DNA from: Alphaproteobacteria bacterium UBA2784
GTDB lineage: Bacteria > Pseudomonadota > Alphaproteobacteria > Micropepsales > Micropepsaceae
DNA length: 32,169 nt
Direction of reading: 5' to 3'
Assembly: GCA_002352285.1 (NCBI GenBank)
Contig: DEIC01000127.1
Coordinates: 2,038-34,206, forward strand
Positions 7,738 through 14,781 of this stretch are shown piece by piece. The stretch's first letter is position 1, and every line of letters starts with the position of its first letter. The position numbers and the translations under genes are program-made. A model generated the notes under the pieces. The model did not search any database and had not been told where the DNA came from. It saw only the letters and a list, made by a program, of their open reading frames with translations.

Positions 7738-8852
7738 TTGCCCTTCTCCTGCGTGATCGCGCGCTGTTCAACAACCTTCAGGCCATAGCCATCAAGCCCG
7801 ACGATCTTTTTTGACGGCGACCGCGTGAGAAGAACCATTTCGCTGACACCCAGATCAAGCAGGATTTGCGCTCCCACGCCGTAATCCTTCAGGGGTTCGC
7901 TGTCTTTCTGCGGATTGGTGCGCATCAGAAGGTCGGAGACATAGGTGGAGCGCGACTCCCGGATCAGAACGATCACGCCCCTGCCCGCCTCCTCGATCAT
8001 GCGCATCGACTGGCGGATCAGATCATCGCGCCCGTGCGCCGAACCCAGAAGATCGTCGAACACGTTGGTGGCGTGCATGCGCACCAGCACAGGTCCGGGG
8101 GCAGAAAGATCGCCCTTCACCAGCGCCAGATGCTCGGCATATTCCAGCGTATTGATATAGACGCAGAGCTTGAAGTGCCCGCCATGCACGCTGTCGAATT
8201 CGGTCTCGATTGCGCGATGGATGAAATGGTCATAACGGCGGCGATATTCGATCAAATCTTCAATCGTACCCACCTTGAGGCCATGGAACTGCGCGAATTT
8301 CACAAGGTCCGGCAGCCGCGCCATGGTGCCGTCATCATTCATGATCTCGCAGATCACGCCAGCGGGATAGAGCCCGGCCAGCCGCGCAATATCGACTGCC
8401 GCTTCGGTATGGCCCGTGCGCACCAGAACGCCGCCCGAGCGCGCCACCAGCGGAAACACGTGACCGGGCGAGACGATGTCGTCTGGCCCTTTCGTCGGAT
8501 CAATCGCCACCGAAATCGTGCGCGCACGGTCATGCGCCGAAATGCCGGTGGAAATGCCCTCTTTCGCTTCAATCGAAACCGTGAACGCCGTGCCATGGCG
8601 CGTGCCGTTGTGCGAGGCCATGGGGCCAAGTTTCAGCTGCTCGGCGCGGTCTTTGGTGAGCGCAAGGCAGATGAGGCCGCGCCCGAAACGCGCCATGAAG
8701 TTGATCGCCGCTGGCGTTGCCATCTGCGCCGGGATGACAAGGTCGCCCTCGTTCTCGCGGTCCTCGGCATCGACAAGAATGAACATCTTGCCGTTGCGCG
8801 CATCCTCAATCACCTCTTCGATGGAGGCGATATAGTCTGTGTAGTGCTTCAT
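7734..8852 (-). CDS. ribB: 3,4-dihydroxy-2-butanone 4-phosphate synthase with degenerate GTP cyclohydrolase II-like domain (RibBX type)
   Basis: This is a 372-residue two-domain protein. Residues 1-205 are a complete DHBP synthase domain: DAEDRENEGDLVIPA (28-42), HNGTRHGTAFT (81-91), STGISAHDRARTI (101-113) and RTGHTEAAVDLA-type RTGHTEAAVDIA (145-156). It converts ribulose 5-phosphate to the four-carbon riboflavin precursor. Residues about 206-372 align with GTP cyclohydrolase II but lack its catalytic core. The three zinc-binding Cys of the ECLTGDVFGSLRCDCG region are replaced by Asn263, Gly274 and Asp276, and the QEGRGIGL loop reads RESRSTYV. The C-terminal KDYGVGAQILLDLGV motif is kept. 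This matches the published RibBX type, in which the RibA half has no GTP cyclohydrolase activity, so a separate ribA is expected elsewhere. Confidence 0.93.
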   Translation of the reverse strand: MKHYTDYIASIEEVIEDARNGKMFILVDAEDRENEGDLVIPAQMATPAAINFMARFGRGLICLALTKDRAEQLKLGPMASHNGTRHGTAFTVSIEAKEGISTGISAHDRARTISVAIDPTKGPDDIVSPGHVFPLVARSGGVLVRTGHTEAAVDIARLAGLYPAGVICEIMNDDGTMARLPDLVKFAQFHGLKVGTIEDLIEYRRRYDHFIHRAIETEFDSVHGGHFKLCVYINTLEYAEHLALVKGDLSAPGPVLVRMHATNVFDDLLGSAHGRDDLIRQSMRMIEEAGRGVIVLIRESRSTYVSDLLMRTNPQKDSEPLKDYGVGAQILLDLGVSEMVLLTRSPSKKIVGLDGYGLKVVEQRAITQEKGK

Positions 8853-9457
8853 GGGCGCACCCCGCCGGGCAACAGGCGCTCGACATAACGCGCCAGCGCA
8901 TCGATTTCGAGATTGACCATCCGCCCCGGCGCGAGCGCGCCCAGCGATGTGACACTCTGCGTGTGCGGAATGAGATTGACGCCAAAGCGCGTGCCCGCAA
9001 CGTCATTGACCGTCAATGAAACGCCATCAATACAGATGGAACCCTTGGGCGCGATGTAACGCATCAGCGTTTCAGGCGCCTCTATCTCAACGCGCAGCGA
9101 TTGCGCATCACGCTCAGCCGATACCACGCGCCCCAGCCCATCGACATGGCCGGTCACGATATGGCCGCCCAGCTCGTCGCCCACGCGCAACGCGCGCTCC
9201 AGATTGACGCGCGTGCCCGGCTTCCATGTGCCGATGTTTGTGCGCGACAGCGTCTCGCCCGAAACCTCAACCGCAAACCATGTCTCGTTGCCTGTCACGC
9301 CGCGCGCCACAACCGTCAGGCACGGACCTGAACAGGCGATGGATGCGCCAATCGCAATGCCCGCCGCTTCATACTGCGTGGTGATTTCAATGCGCGTGTC
9401 ACCGGGCCGCGAGATCGCGCGCACAGTGCCAAGATCAGTGATGATGCCGGTAAACAT
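8849..9457 (-). CDS. ribE: Riboflavin synthase alpha chain
   Basis: This 202-residue trimeric enzyme dismutates two lumazines to riboflavin. It has two lumazine-binding repeats. The N-terminal one begins MFTGIITDLGTV and contains ACSGPCLTV, and the second contains GHIVTGHVDGLG and CIDGVSLTVND. The ATG at 9457 is chosen because MFTGII is the invariant family N-terminus; an in-frame extension upstream is not conserved sequence. It follows ribD by 10 nt, and its stop overlaps the next start by 4 nt. Confidence 0.97.
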   Translation of the reverse strand: MFTGIITDLGTVRAISRPGDTRIEITTQYEAAGIAIGASIACSGPCLTVVARGVTGNETWFAVEVSGETLSRTNIGTWKPGTRVNLERALRVGDELGGHIVTGHVDGLGRVVSAERDAQSLRVEIEAPETLMRYIAPKGSICIDGVSLTVNDVAGTRFGVNLIPHTQSVTSLGALAPGRMVNLEIDALARYVERLLPGGVRP

Positions 9458-9467
9458 GGCGCGTCTT

Positions 9468-10535
9468 TTAAGCTCTTGGGCGGAAGACTTCCACCACATC
9501 ATCGCCAAGTGTCGTCACGGATTCGAGCCTGAAACGGCGGACCGCTGCCATTTCCCTTGCGCCAAGCTGCGACGTTGCGGCAAGCCCGTCAGCGCCAATC
9601 AGCGCCGCCCCGCGATAGGCGTAAAGCACATCCACCAGGCCCGCGCGCAAGAATGCGCCCGAAATCGTGCTGCCGCCTTCAATCAAAAGTCGCGTAACGC
9701 CCTTGGCCGAAAGCGCTGACAACATCGCCACCGGTTCGGGCCGTTCTTGCCCACCGGAAAGCGAAGTGTCCAAGACCAGAACTTCACCATGGTCTTTGCT
9801 TTCGGCAAGCCGCTTCGGCAGCGTGAAGGGCCGCGTGCCTGCGGCAACAACGCGCAGCGGACTGCGCGCCTCCAGACCCGGAATGCGGCATGTCAGAAGC
9901 GGATCATCCGCCAGCGCCGTGCCAGCGCCAATCAGAATCGCATCAGACTGCGCCCGCAGCATGTGACCGTGTGCGCGCGCCGCCTCGCCCGTGATCCATT
10001 GGCTTTGACCGCTGGCGGTTGCGATGCGCCCGTCGATCGACATGGCAATTTTGAGTATCACCAGCGGACGATTCTGCGTCACGCGCAGAATGAAGCCTTC
10101 ATTGAGCAGAAGGGCTTCACGTTCCATGACGCCGGTGAGCACCGCAATGCCCGCCTCGCGCAACATTGCGTGGCCCTTGCCTGCAACGCGCGGATCAGGA
10201 TCCTGTGCGGCAGAGACCACACGCGAGACACCGGCCGCAATCAGCGCCTGCGCGCACGGGCCGGTGACCCCGTGATGCGCGCACGGTTCCAGCGACACAT
10301 AGGCGGTCGCGCCGCGCGCACGTGATCCTGCTTGGGCAATGGCTTCTGTTTCCGCATGCGGGCGCCCGCCCTTCTGTGTCCAGCCGCGCCCGGCGACAAG
10401 ACCGTCACGATCAACAATGACGCAGCCAACGGCGGGATTGGGTGAAACCTGGCCCAACCCGCGCCGCGCAAGCGACAACGCCAGCGCCATAAAGCGCAGA
10501 TCAGCTTGGGATGCGGTCTGGCCCTTCAGGCTCAA
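9468..10535 (-). CDS. ribD: Bifunctional riboflavin biosynthesis deaminase/reductase
   Basis: RibD deaminates and then reduces the pyrimidine intermediate of riboflavin synthesis. The 355-residue protein has an N-terminal cytidine-deaminase-like domain with zinc ligands His60 (GRPHAETEA, Glu62 as catalytic acid), Cys85 and Cys94 (SLEPCAHHGVTGPC). The C-terminal reductase domain follows from NRPLVILKIAMSIDGRIA through QSQWITGEAARAHGH to the NADPH-binding RLLIEGGSTISGAFL. Its ATG overlaps the nrdR stop by 4 nt. The nrdR-ribD pairing is very common in bacteria. Confidence 0.97.
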   Translation of the reverse strand: MSLKGQTASQADLRFMALALSLARRGLGQVSPNPAVGCVIVDRDGLVAGRGWTQKGGRPHAETEAIAQAGSRARGATAYVSLEPCAHHGVTGPCAQALIAAGVSRVVSAAQDPDPRVAGKGHAMLREAGIAVLTGVMEREALLLNEGFILRVTQNRPLVILKIAMSIDGRIATASGQSQWITGEAARAHGHMLRAQSDAILIGAGTALADDPLLTCRIPGLEARSPLRVVAAGTRPFTLPKRLAESKDHGEVLVLDTSLSGGQERPEPVAMLSALSAKGVTRLLIEGGSTISGAFLRAGLVDVLYAYRGAALIGADGLAATSQLGAREMAAVRRFRLESVTTLGDDVVEVFRPRA

Positions 10536-10990
10536 TCCTTCGCGCCATATTGCTGTCCGATGAAGTCCTCGAAATCCTTGGCTTCACGGAAGTTCTTGTA
10601 CACCGAGGCAAAGCGCACATAGGCCACGGGATCAATGCCCGCCAATCCCTCCATCACCAGCTGGCCGATAACGGAACTCTGGATTTCGCTTTCGCCCATG
10701 CTCTCAAGGCGGCGCACGATGCCGTTGACAAGGCGCTCAATGCGCTCGGGATCAACCGGACGTTTGCGCAACGCATGTTCGATGGAGCGCAAGAGCTTCT
10801 CGCGGTCAAACGCTTCGCGCCGGTTGTTCTTTTTCAGAACCATCAGCTCGCGCAGCTGCACGCGCTCAAACGTTGTGAAGCGCGCACCGCACGCCGTGCA
10901 GAAGCGGCGGCGGCGGATCGCCGAATTGTCTTCGGTCGGACGGCTGTCCTTTACCTGTGTATCTTCATTGCCGCAGAAGGGGCAGCGCAT
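10532..10990 (-). CDS. nrdR: Transcriptional repressor NrdR
   Basis: This 152-residue repressor of ribonucleotide reductase operons senses (d)ATP. It has an N-terminal zinc ribbon with Cys3/Cys6 (MRCPFCGNEDTQVKDSRP) and Cys31/Cys34 (RRRRFCTACGARFTTFER), then an ATP-cone domain of about 90 residues (VLKKNNRREAFDREKLLRSI to YVRFASVYKNF). Length and motifs are standard. It starts 9 nt after glyA stops and overlaps ribD. Its usual NrdR-box targets (nrdAB, nrdJ) are not in this window. Confidence 0.97.
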   Translation of the reverse strand: MRCPFCGNEDTQVKDSRPTEDNSAIRRRRFCTACGARFTTFERVQLRELMVLKKNNRREAFDREKLLRSIEHALRKRPVDPERIERLVNGIVRRLESMGESEIQSSVIGQLVMEGLAGIDPVAYVRFASVYKNFREAKDFEDFIGQQYGAKD

Positions 10991-10999
10991 GACGGGGCC

Positions 11000-12301
11000 T
11001 CAGCCGTAAATCGGGAACCCGCGGCAAAGGGCGATGACCTCACCCTTCACGCGCGACGTGACTGCATCAAGATCATTCGATGTGCCCAGCGCGTCCACCA
11101 CATCGGCAATCCAGTTGCCGACCTGGCGGAACTCGGCCACGCCAAAGCCGCGCGTCGTCGCCGCCGGGCTGCCCAGACGCACGCCGGATGTGATGGCGGG
11201 CTTTTCCGGGTCAAACGGGATGCCGTTCTTGTTGCAGGTGATGTGCGCGTGCTCCAGCGCCTTCTCCGCCTCGTTGCCCTTGGCGCGCTTGGGCCTCAGA
11301 TCAACCAGCATCACATGCGTGTCGGTGCCGCCAGAGACGATATCAAGGCCGCGGCTGCGCAGCGTTTCTGCAAGCGCCTTGGCATTTTCAACAACCGCGC
11401 GCGCATAAAGCTTGAATTCGGGCTTCAAGGCTTCGCCGAAGGCAACCGCCTTGGCGGCGATCACATGCATCAACGGCCCGCCCTGCAATCCGGGGAACAC
11501 CGCCGAGTTGATCTTCTTGGCAATGTCCTCGTGATTGGTCAGCACCATGCCGCCGCGCGGACCGCGCAGTGTCTTGTGCGTTGTGGTCGTCACGACATGG
11601 GCGTGATCGGCGGGATTGGGATGAACGCCACCCGCCACCAGCCCGGCGAAGTGCGCCATATCGACCATGAAGAACGCACCCACAGCGTCCGCAATCTTGC
11701 GGAACCGGGCAAAATCAATGGTGCGCGGATAGGCCGAACCGCCTGCAATAATGATCTTGGGACGGTTTTCGTGCGCCAGCCGCTCGACTTCATCCATGTC
11801 GATGAGATGCGTGTCGGGCTTGACCGTATAGGGAACCGGCTTGAACCACTTGCCCGACTGGTTGGCAGGCGAACCATGGGTCAGGTGCCCGCCTGCCGCC
11901 AGATTGAGGCCCATGAACGTATCGCCCGGCTGCATCAACGCCATGAACACGGCCTGATTGGCCTGCGCACCTGAATGCGGCTGCACATTGGCGAACTTCA
12001 CATTGAACAGTTTGCAGGCGCGCTCAATCGCCAGCGACTCGGCGACATCGACGAACTCGCAGCCGCCGTAATAGCGTTTGCCCGGATAACCTTCCGCGTA
12101 TTTGTTGGTAAGAACCGATCCCTGCGCCTCAAGCACCGCGCGGCTGACAATATTTTCCGACGCAATCAGTTCAATTTGATTCTGCTGGCGCTCCAATTCC
12201 CGGCTGATGCTGGAGAAAAGGGCCGGATCACTGTCAGCCAGTGCGCGCGAAAAGAAATCGTGATGCGTAGAACCGGAACTTGCCGAATGGGTTGCGCTCA
12301 T
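11000..12301 (-). CDS. glyA: Serine hydroxymethyltransferase
   Basis: GlyA is the PLP enzyme that interconverts serine and glycine and charges tetrahydrofolate with a one-carbon unit. It has 433 residues. Key segments are ELIASENIVSRAVLEAQGS (44-62), NKYAEGYPGKRYYGGCEFVD, and the PLP-lysine motif VVTTTTHKTLRGPRGG with Lys243. It ends with SGVRLGSPAATTRGFG. The ATG at 12301 (MSATHSASSG) gives a normal family N-terminus; the in-frame extension to 12433 is not conserved sequence. It is the promoter-proximal gene of the long minus-strand unit. A 7-bp hairpin sits in its leader. Confidence 0.97.
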   Translation of the reverse strand: MSATHSASSGSTHHDFFSRALADSDPALFSSISRELERQQNQIELIASENIVSRAVLEAQGSVLTNKYAEGYPGKRYYGGCEFVDVAESLAIERACKLFNVKFANVQPHSGAQANQAVFMALMQPGDTFMGLNLAAGGHLTHGSPANQSGKWFKPVPYTVKPDTHLIDMDEVERLAHENRPKIIIAGGSAYPRTIDFARFRKIADAVGAFFMVDMAHFAGLVAGGVHPNPADHAHVVTTTTHKTLRGPRGGMVLTNHEDIAKKINSAVFPGLQGGPLMHVIAAKAVAFGEALKPEFKLYARAVVENAKALAETLRSRGLDIVSGGTDTHVMLVDLRPKRAKGNEAEKALEHAHITCNKNGIPFDPEKPAITSGVRLGSPAATTRGFGVAEFRQVGNWIADVVDALGTSNDLDAVTSRVKGEVIALCRGFPIYG

Positions 12302-12357
12302 GGACCGCCTGCGCCCGATAGTTGAATGGAAACAGCGCGATGGCCGCAAGGCGTGAC

Positions 12358-12399
12358 GCCCTCCTGCCTGCTGTTGCCATGGTGAAGACCGTGGAGGGC
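12358..12399 (-). promoter_or_regulatory. Leader hairpin upstream of glyA
   Basis: GCCCTCC (12358-12364) and GGAGGGC (12393-12399) can pair in the glyA 5' leader around a 28-nt loop, 57-98 nt before the ATG. No known riboswitch fold was recognised, so any regulatory role is speculative. Confidence 0.3.
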
Positions 12400-12491
12400 G
12401 ACTTATAGCGCAGCAAATCACCGGCTGCACCATATCTTGTCGTCAAAGGCGCGACATTTTTTGAGGCGCAACCGGTGCGATCATCCGTTCA

Positions 12492-12507
12492 GGCGAAACA
12501 TTTCGCC
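12492..12507. promoter_or_regulatory. Perfect palindrome, candidate operator
   Basis: GGCGAAA-CA-TTTCGCC is a perfect 7-bp inverted repeat with a 2-nt spacer in the middle of the glyA/mucR divergent region. It lacks a T-run and is far from any gene end, so it looks like a dimeric regulator site rather than a terminator. The cognate protein is unknown. Confidence 0.45.
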
Positions 12508-12602
12508 GCATCGCTTCACGCGCGCAACGTGCAAATGAACAGGATTTTAGAAAAGTTCCAAGTTGTGACGTAAAGTTCAATCAATCAGGGGTATTCAAAC
12601 TA

Positions 12603-13121
12603 TTGCATCAAGTCATCAAGGGGACTAACCCCATAACCGTTCCTGTAACTCTTGCCAAAGATGAGGATATCTTGGCCGCTTCTGAAGACAAACTGACCAG
12701 CCGTGCCGGCAATCTGCTGGAGCTCGCCTCCGACATCGTCGCCGCCTACGTCTCCAACAACGAGACGCCGCCTGCCGAAGTGCCCACCATGCTCCGCACG
12801 GTGTTCGCGACTTTGGGCCAGCTGACCGATGCTCACTCCACGCAGATCGCAACCCGTGATCCTGCCGTGCCGGTGGCCAAGTCGGTGACCCCCGACTACA
12901 TCATCTGCCTCGAGGACGGCAAGAAGCTGAAAATGCTCAAGCGCTACCTGCGCACGCACTACAGCATGACCCCCGAGCAATACAAGACGAAATGGAATCT
13001 GCCGCCGGATTATCCGATTGTTGCGCCAAATTATGCCAAGCGCCGTTCGGAGTTCGCCAAGAAGATCGGGCTTGGCCGCGTTGCTGGTTCAAAGCCGCGC
13101 GGACGCAAGCGCAAGGCGTAA
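12603..13121 (+). CDS. MucR/Ros-family transcriptional regulator, zinc ligands mostly lost
   Basis: MucR/Ros proteins are small DNA-binding regulators (exopolysaccharide, virulence, cell-cycle genes) that oligomerise and bind AT-rich sites. The frame gives 172 residues from a TTG at 12603. Conserved parts are LLELASDIVAAYVSNN (38-53) and the finger region CLEDGKKLKMLKRYLRTHYS followed by MTPEQYKTKWNLPPDYPIVA, then a basic tail (KPRGRKRKA). Against the Ros C2H2 finger only Cys102 and His119 remain; the second Cys is Asp105, and two His positions are Tyr115 and Tyr120. A TTG at 12672 with GAGGA 5 nt upstream would give 149 residues, closer to the family norm, so the start is uncertain. It is single-gene, closed by a terminator. 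Confidence 0.92.
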   Translation: MHQVIKGTNPITVPVTLAKDEDILAASEDKLTSRAGNLLELASDIVAAYVSNNETPPAEVPTMLRTVFATLGQLTDAHSTQIATRDPAVPVAKSVTPDYIICLEDGKKLKMLKRYLRTHYSMTPEQYKTKWNLPPDYPIVAPNYAKRRSEFAKKIGLGRVAGSKPRGRKRKA

Positions 13122-13144
13122 TCTCTGTTCAGTGCCGGAAATGG

Positions 13145-13172
13145 AAAAGGGGGCACCTGATTGCCCCCTTTT
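13145..13172 (+). terminator. Intrinsic terminator after mucR
   Basis: A perfect 11-bp stem AAAAGGGGGCA/TGCCCCCTTTT pairs 13145-13155 with 13162-13172 around a 6-nt loop and ends in TTTT, 24 nt after the mucR stop. The symmetric A/T ends mean it could also stop leftward transcripts from the hemA side. Confidence 0.85.
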
Positions 13173-13219
13173 CTATGCGCGCCCCTTTTTGAATGCGCAT
13201 GCAGCGCACGTGATGCCGG

Positions 13220-13405
13220 TCATTTGCGGGCAAGAACCCGCTCCAGCTTTGCCGCTGCGAGCCGCTTCATATCGCTCTCCATCGCATTGGCCGGACAGAT
13301 CGTCGAGACTTCCGTGCCTGTCGTCACGTCAACGGCCGTGACCTTCACGCTCGCACCAAAGCGGATGAACTCGAAAATGACTTCGCGCTTCTGGCCGGGA
13401 GCCAT
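13220..13405 (-). CDS. Small conserved protein after hemA (DUF6898-like)
   Basis: The ATG at 13405 gives a 61-residue protein, MAPGQKREVIFEFIRFGASV to ..RLAAAKLERVLARK. It follows the hemA stop by 7 nt, and that gap holds GGGG as ribosome-binding site. The central 'VKVTAVDVTTGTEVSTICPANA' segment and the basic C-terminal helix match a small alphaproteobacterial family found next to hemA (I recall it as DUF6898; function unknown). A longer in-frame start (13465) would run inside hemA and is less likely. No signal or membrane segment is seen. Confidence 0.75.
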   Translation of the reverse strand: MAPGQKREVIFEFIRFGASVKVTAVDVTTGTEVSTICPANAMESDMKRLAAAKLERVLARK

Positions 13406-13412
13406 CGGCCCC

Positions 13413-14627
13413 TTACGCCGCGCGCCGGATGTTGAGGCGCGTCCACGCCGCATCCAGTGCCGCAATCAGCCGGTCGATGCACGCATCATCGTGATTCGGC
13501 GACGGGGTAAAGCGCAGCCGCTCTGTGCCGCGCGGCACGGTTGGATAATTGATCGGCTGCACATAGATGCCATGCTCGTAAAGCAGCCAGTCCGACACCT
13601 GCTTGCAGCGCACCGGATCACCCACCAGCACCGGCACGATATGGCTGACGGATGAGGCCATCACCGGCAATCCTGCCGCCAGCATGCGGCGCTTCAGCGT
13701 CTCGGCACGTTCGGCCAGCGCCAGGCGCTCGGTATTGCTTGATTTCAGGTGACGCACACTTGCCAGCGCCCCTGCGGTCAACACCGGCGAAAGCGACGTC
13801 GTGAAAATGAACCCCGGCGCATAGGAGCGCACGGCATCAACAACCGCCGAACTCGCCGCGATATAGCCGCCCATGACGCCAAAGGCTTTGGCAAGCGTGC
13901 CCTCGATGATGTCGATGCGATGCATGACGCTGTCGCGCTCGGCCACCCCGCCCCCGCGCGGCCCGTAAAGGCCAACCGCATGCACCTCATCAAGATAGGT
14001 CAGCGCATTGTACTTGTCGGCAAGATCGCAGAACCCGGCCAATCTGCCGATATCGCCATCCATCGAATAGACGGACTCAAACGCAATGATCTTCGGCGCC
14101 GTCGGATCATCTGCAAGGATCAGCTCCTCCAGATGCGCCAGATCATTGTGGCGGAACACGCGGCGCAGCACGCCCGCATGGCGGATACCCTCGATCATCG
14201 AGGCGTGATTCATTTCATCGGAATAGATGATGCACCCCGGCAGAAGCCGCGCGATCGTGGAGATCGTGGCGTCATTGGCGATGTAGCCCGACGTAAAGAT
14301 CAGCGCGGACTCCTTGCCGTGCAGATCGGCCAGCTCCTGCTCCAGCTCAACATGATAGTGCGTCGTGCCCGAGATATTGCGCGTGCCGCCCGAGCCTGCG
14401 CCGACCGCATCAATGGCGGCATGCATCGCCGCCATCACTTTGGGATGCTGTCCCATGCCGAGATAGTCGTTGGAGCACCACACAGTAATCGGAATGCGGC
14501 CTTGCGGCGTGACATGCGTAGCATGCGGAAACGCGCCACGCTGACGCTCAATGTCGATAAAGACGCGATAGCGGCCCTCGCGCTTCACGCGGCCAATCGC
14601 ATCCTGGAAGAGCCGTTCGTAGTTCAT
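13413..14627 (-). CDS. hemA: 5-aminolevulinate synthase (Shemin pathway)
   Basis: HemA condenses glycine and succinyl-CoA to 5-aminolevulinate, the C4 route typical of alphaproteobacteria and mitochondria. It has 404 residues from the ATG at 14627 (MNYERLFQDAIGRVKREGRY), with AGAGGA 3-4 nt upstream. Motifs include VWCSNDYLGMGQHP, the glycine-rich GAGSGGTRNISGTTHYHVEL, SDEMNHASMIEGIR, DEVHAVGLYGPRGGGVAERD and the PLP lysine Lys247 in EGTLAKAFGVMGGY. It is 7 nt from a small conserved gene. hemB, which uses its product, lies 5.6 kb away on the other strand. The 154-nt leader has short inverted repeats at 14710-14723 and 14741-14755. Confidence 0.97.
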   Translation of the reverse strand: MNYERLFQDAIGRVKREGRYRVFIDIERQRGAFPHATHVTPQGRIPITVWCSNDYLGMGQHPKVMAAMHAAIDAVGAGSGGTRNISGTTHYHVELEQELADLHGKESALIFTSGYIANDATISTIARLLPGCIIYSDEMNHASMIEGIRHAGVLRRVFRHNDLAHLEELILADDPTAPKIIAFESVYSMDGDIGRLAGFCDLADKYNALTYLDEVHAVGLYGPRGGGVAERDSVMHRIDIIEGTLAKAFGVMGGYIAASSAVVDAVRSYAPGFIFTTSLSPVLTAGALASVRHLKSSNTERLALAERAETLKRRMLAAGLPVMASSVSHIVPVLVGDPVRCKQVSDWLLYEHGIYVQPINYPTVPRGTERLRFTPSPNHDDACIDRLIAALDAAWTRLNIRRAA

Positions 14628-14781
14628 GGTCCTCTCAAGGCCAGCCTTCCGCCCAAGGCGCGCGACGCACACCAGAAGCGGCATGTTCGGGGGCAAATCC
14701 TTTTATGACAAGGGCCAACCCTTACAATGCGTTGTGTCAGCTTCATTGATTGAAGTCATCGCGGCATGGTTGCGCAGTGCT

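Larger units (their letters stand above)
12302..12602. other. 301-bp divergent intergenic region between glyA and mucR
   Basis: No ORF is supported here. Visible elements are a leader hairpin for glyA (12358-12364 with 12393-12399, GCCCTCC/GGAGGGC), TATAAG-like and TTGACG sequences on the minus strand at about 12400-12445, a perfect palindrome at 12492-12507, and an AT-rich stretch (12541-12600) with repeated AAAGTTC. It must hold promoters for both glyA and mucR. No glycine, THF or SAM riboswitch core was recognised. Confidence 0.6.

Noticed and set aside
9458..9467. FMN riboswitch upstream of the riboflavin genes
   Set aside because: Junctions inside the operon are 10 nt or overlapping, leaving no room for the RFN element, and none was recognised before glyA.
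10511..12325. Long plus-strand frames (487 and 116 codons) opposite nrdR and glyA
   Set aside because: Low-complexity shadow composition, no start context, and full overlap with conserved enzymes.
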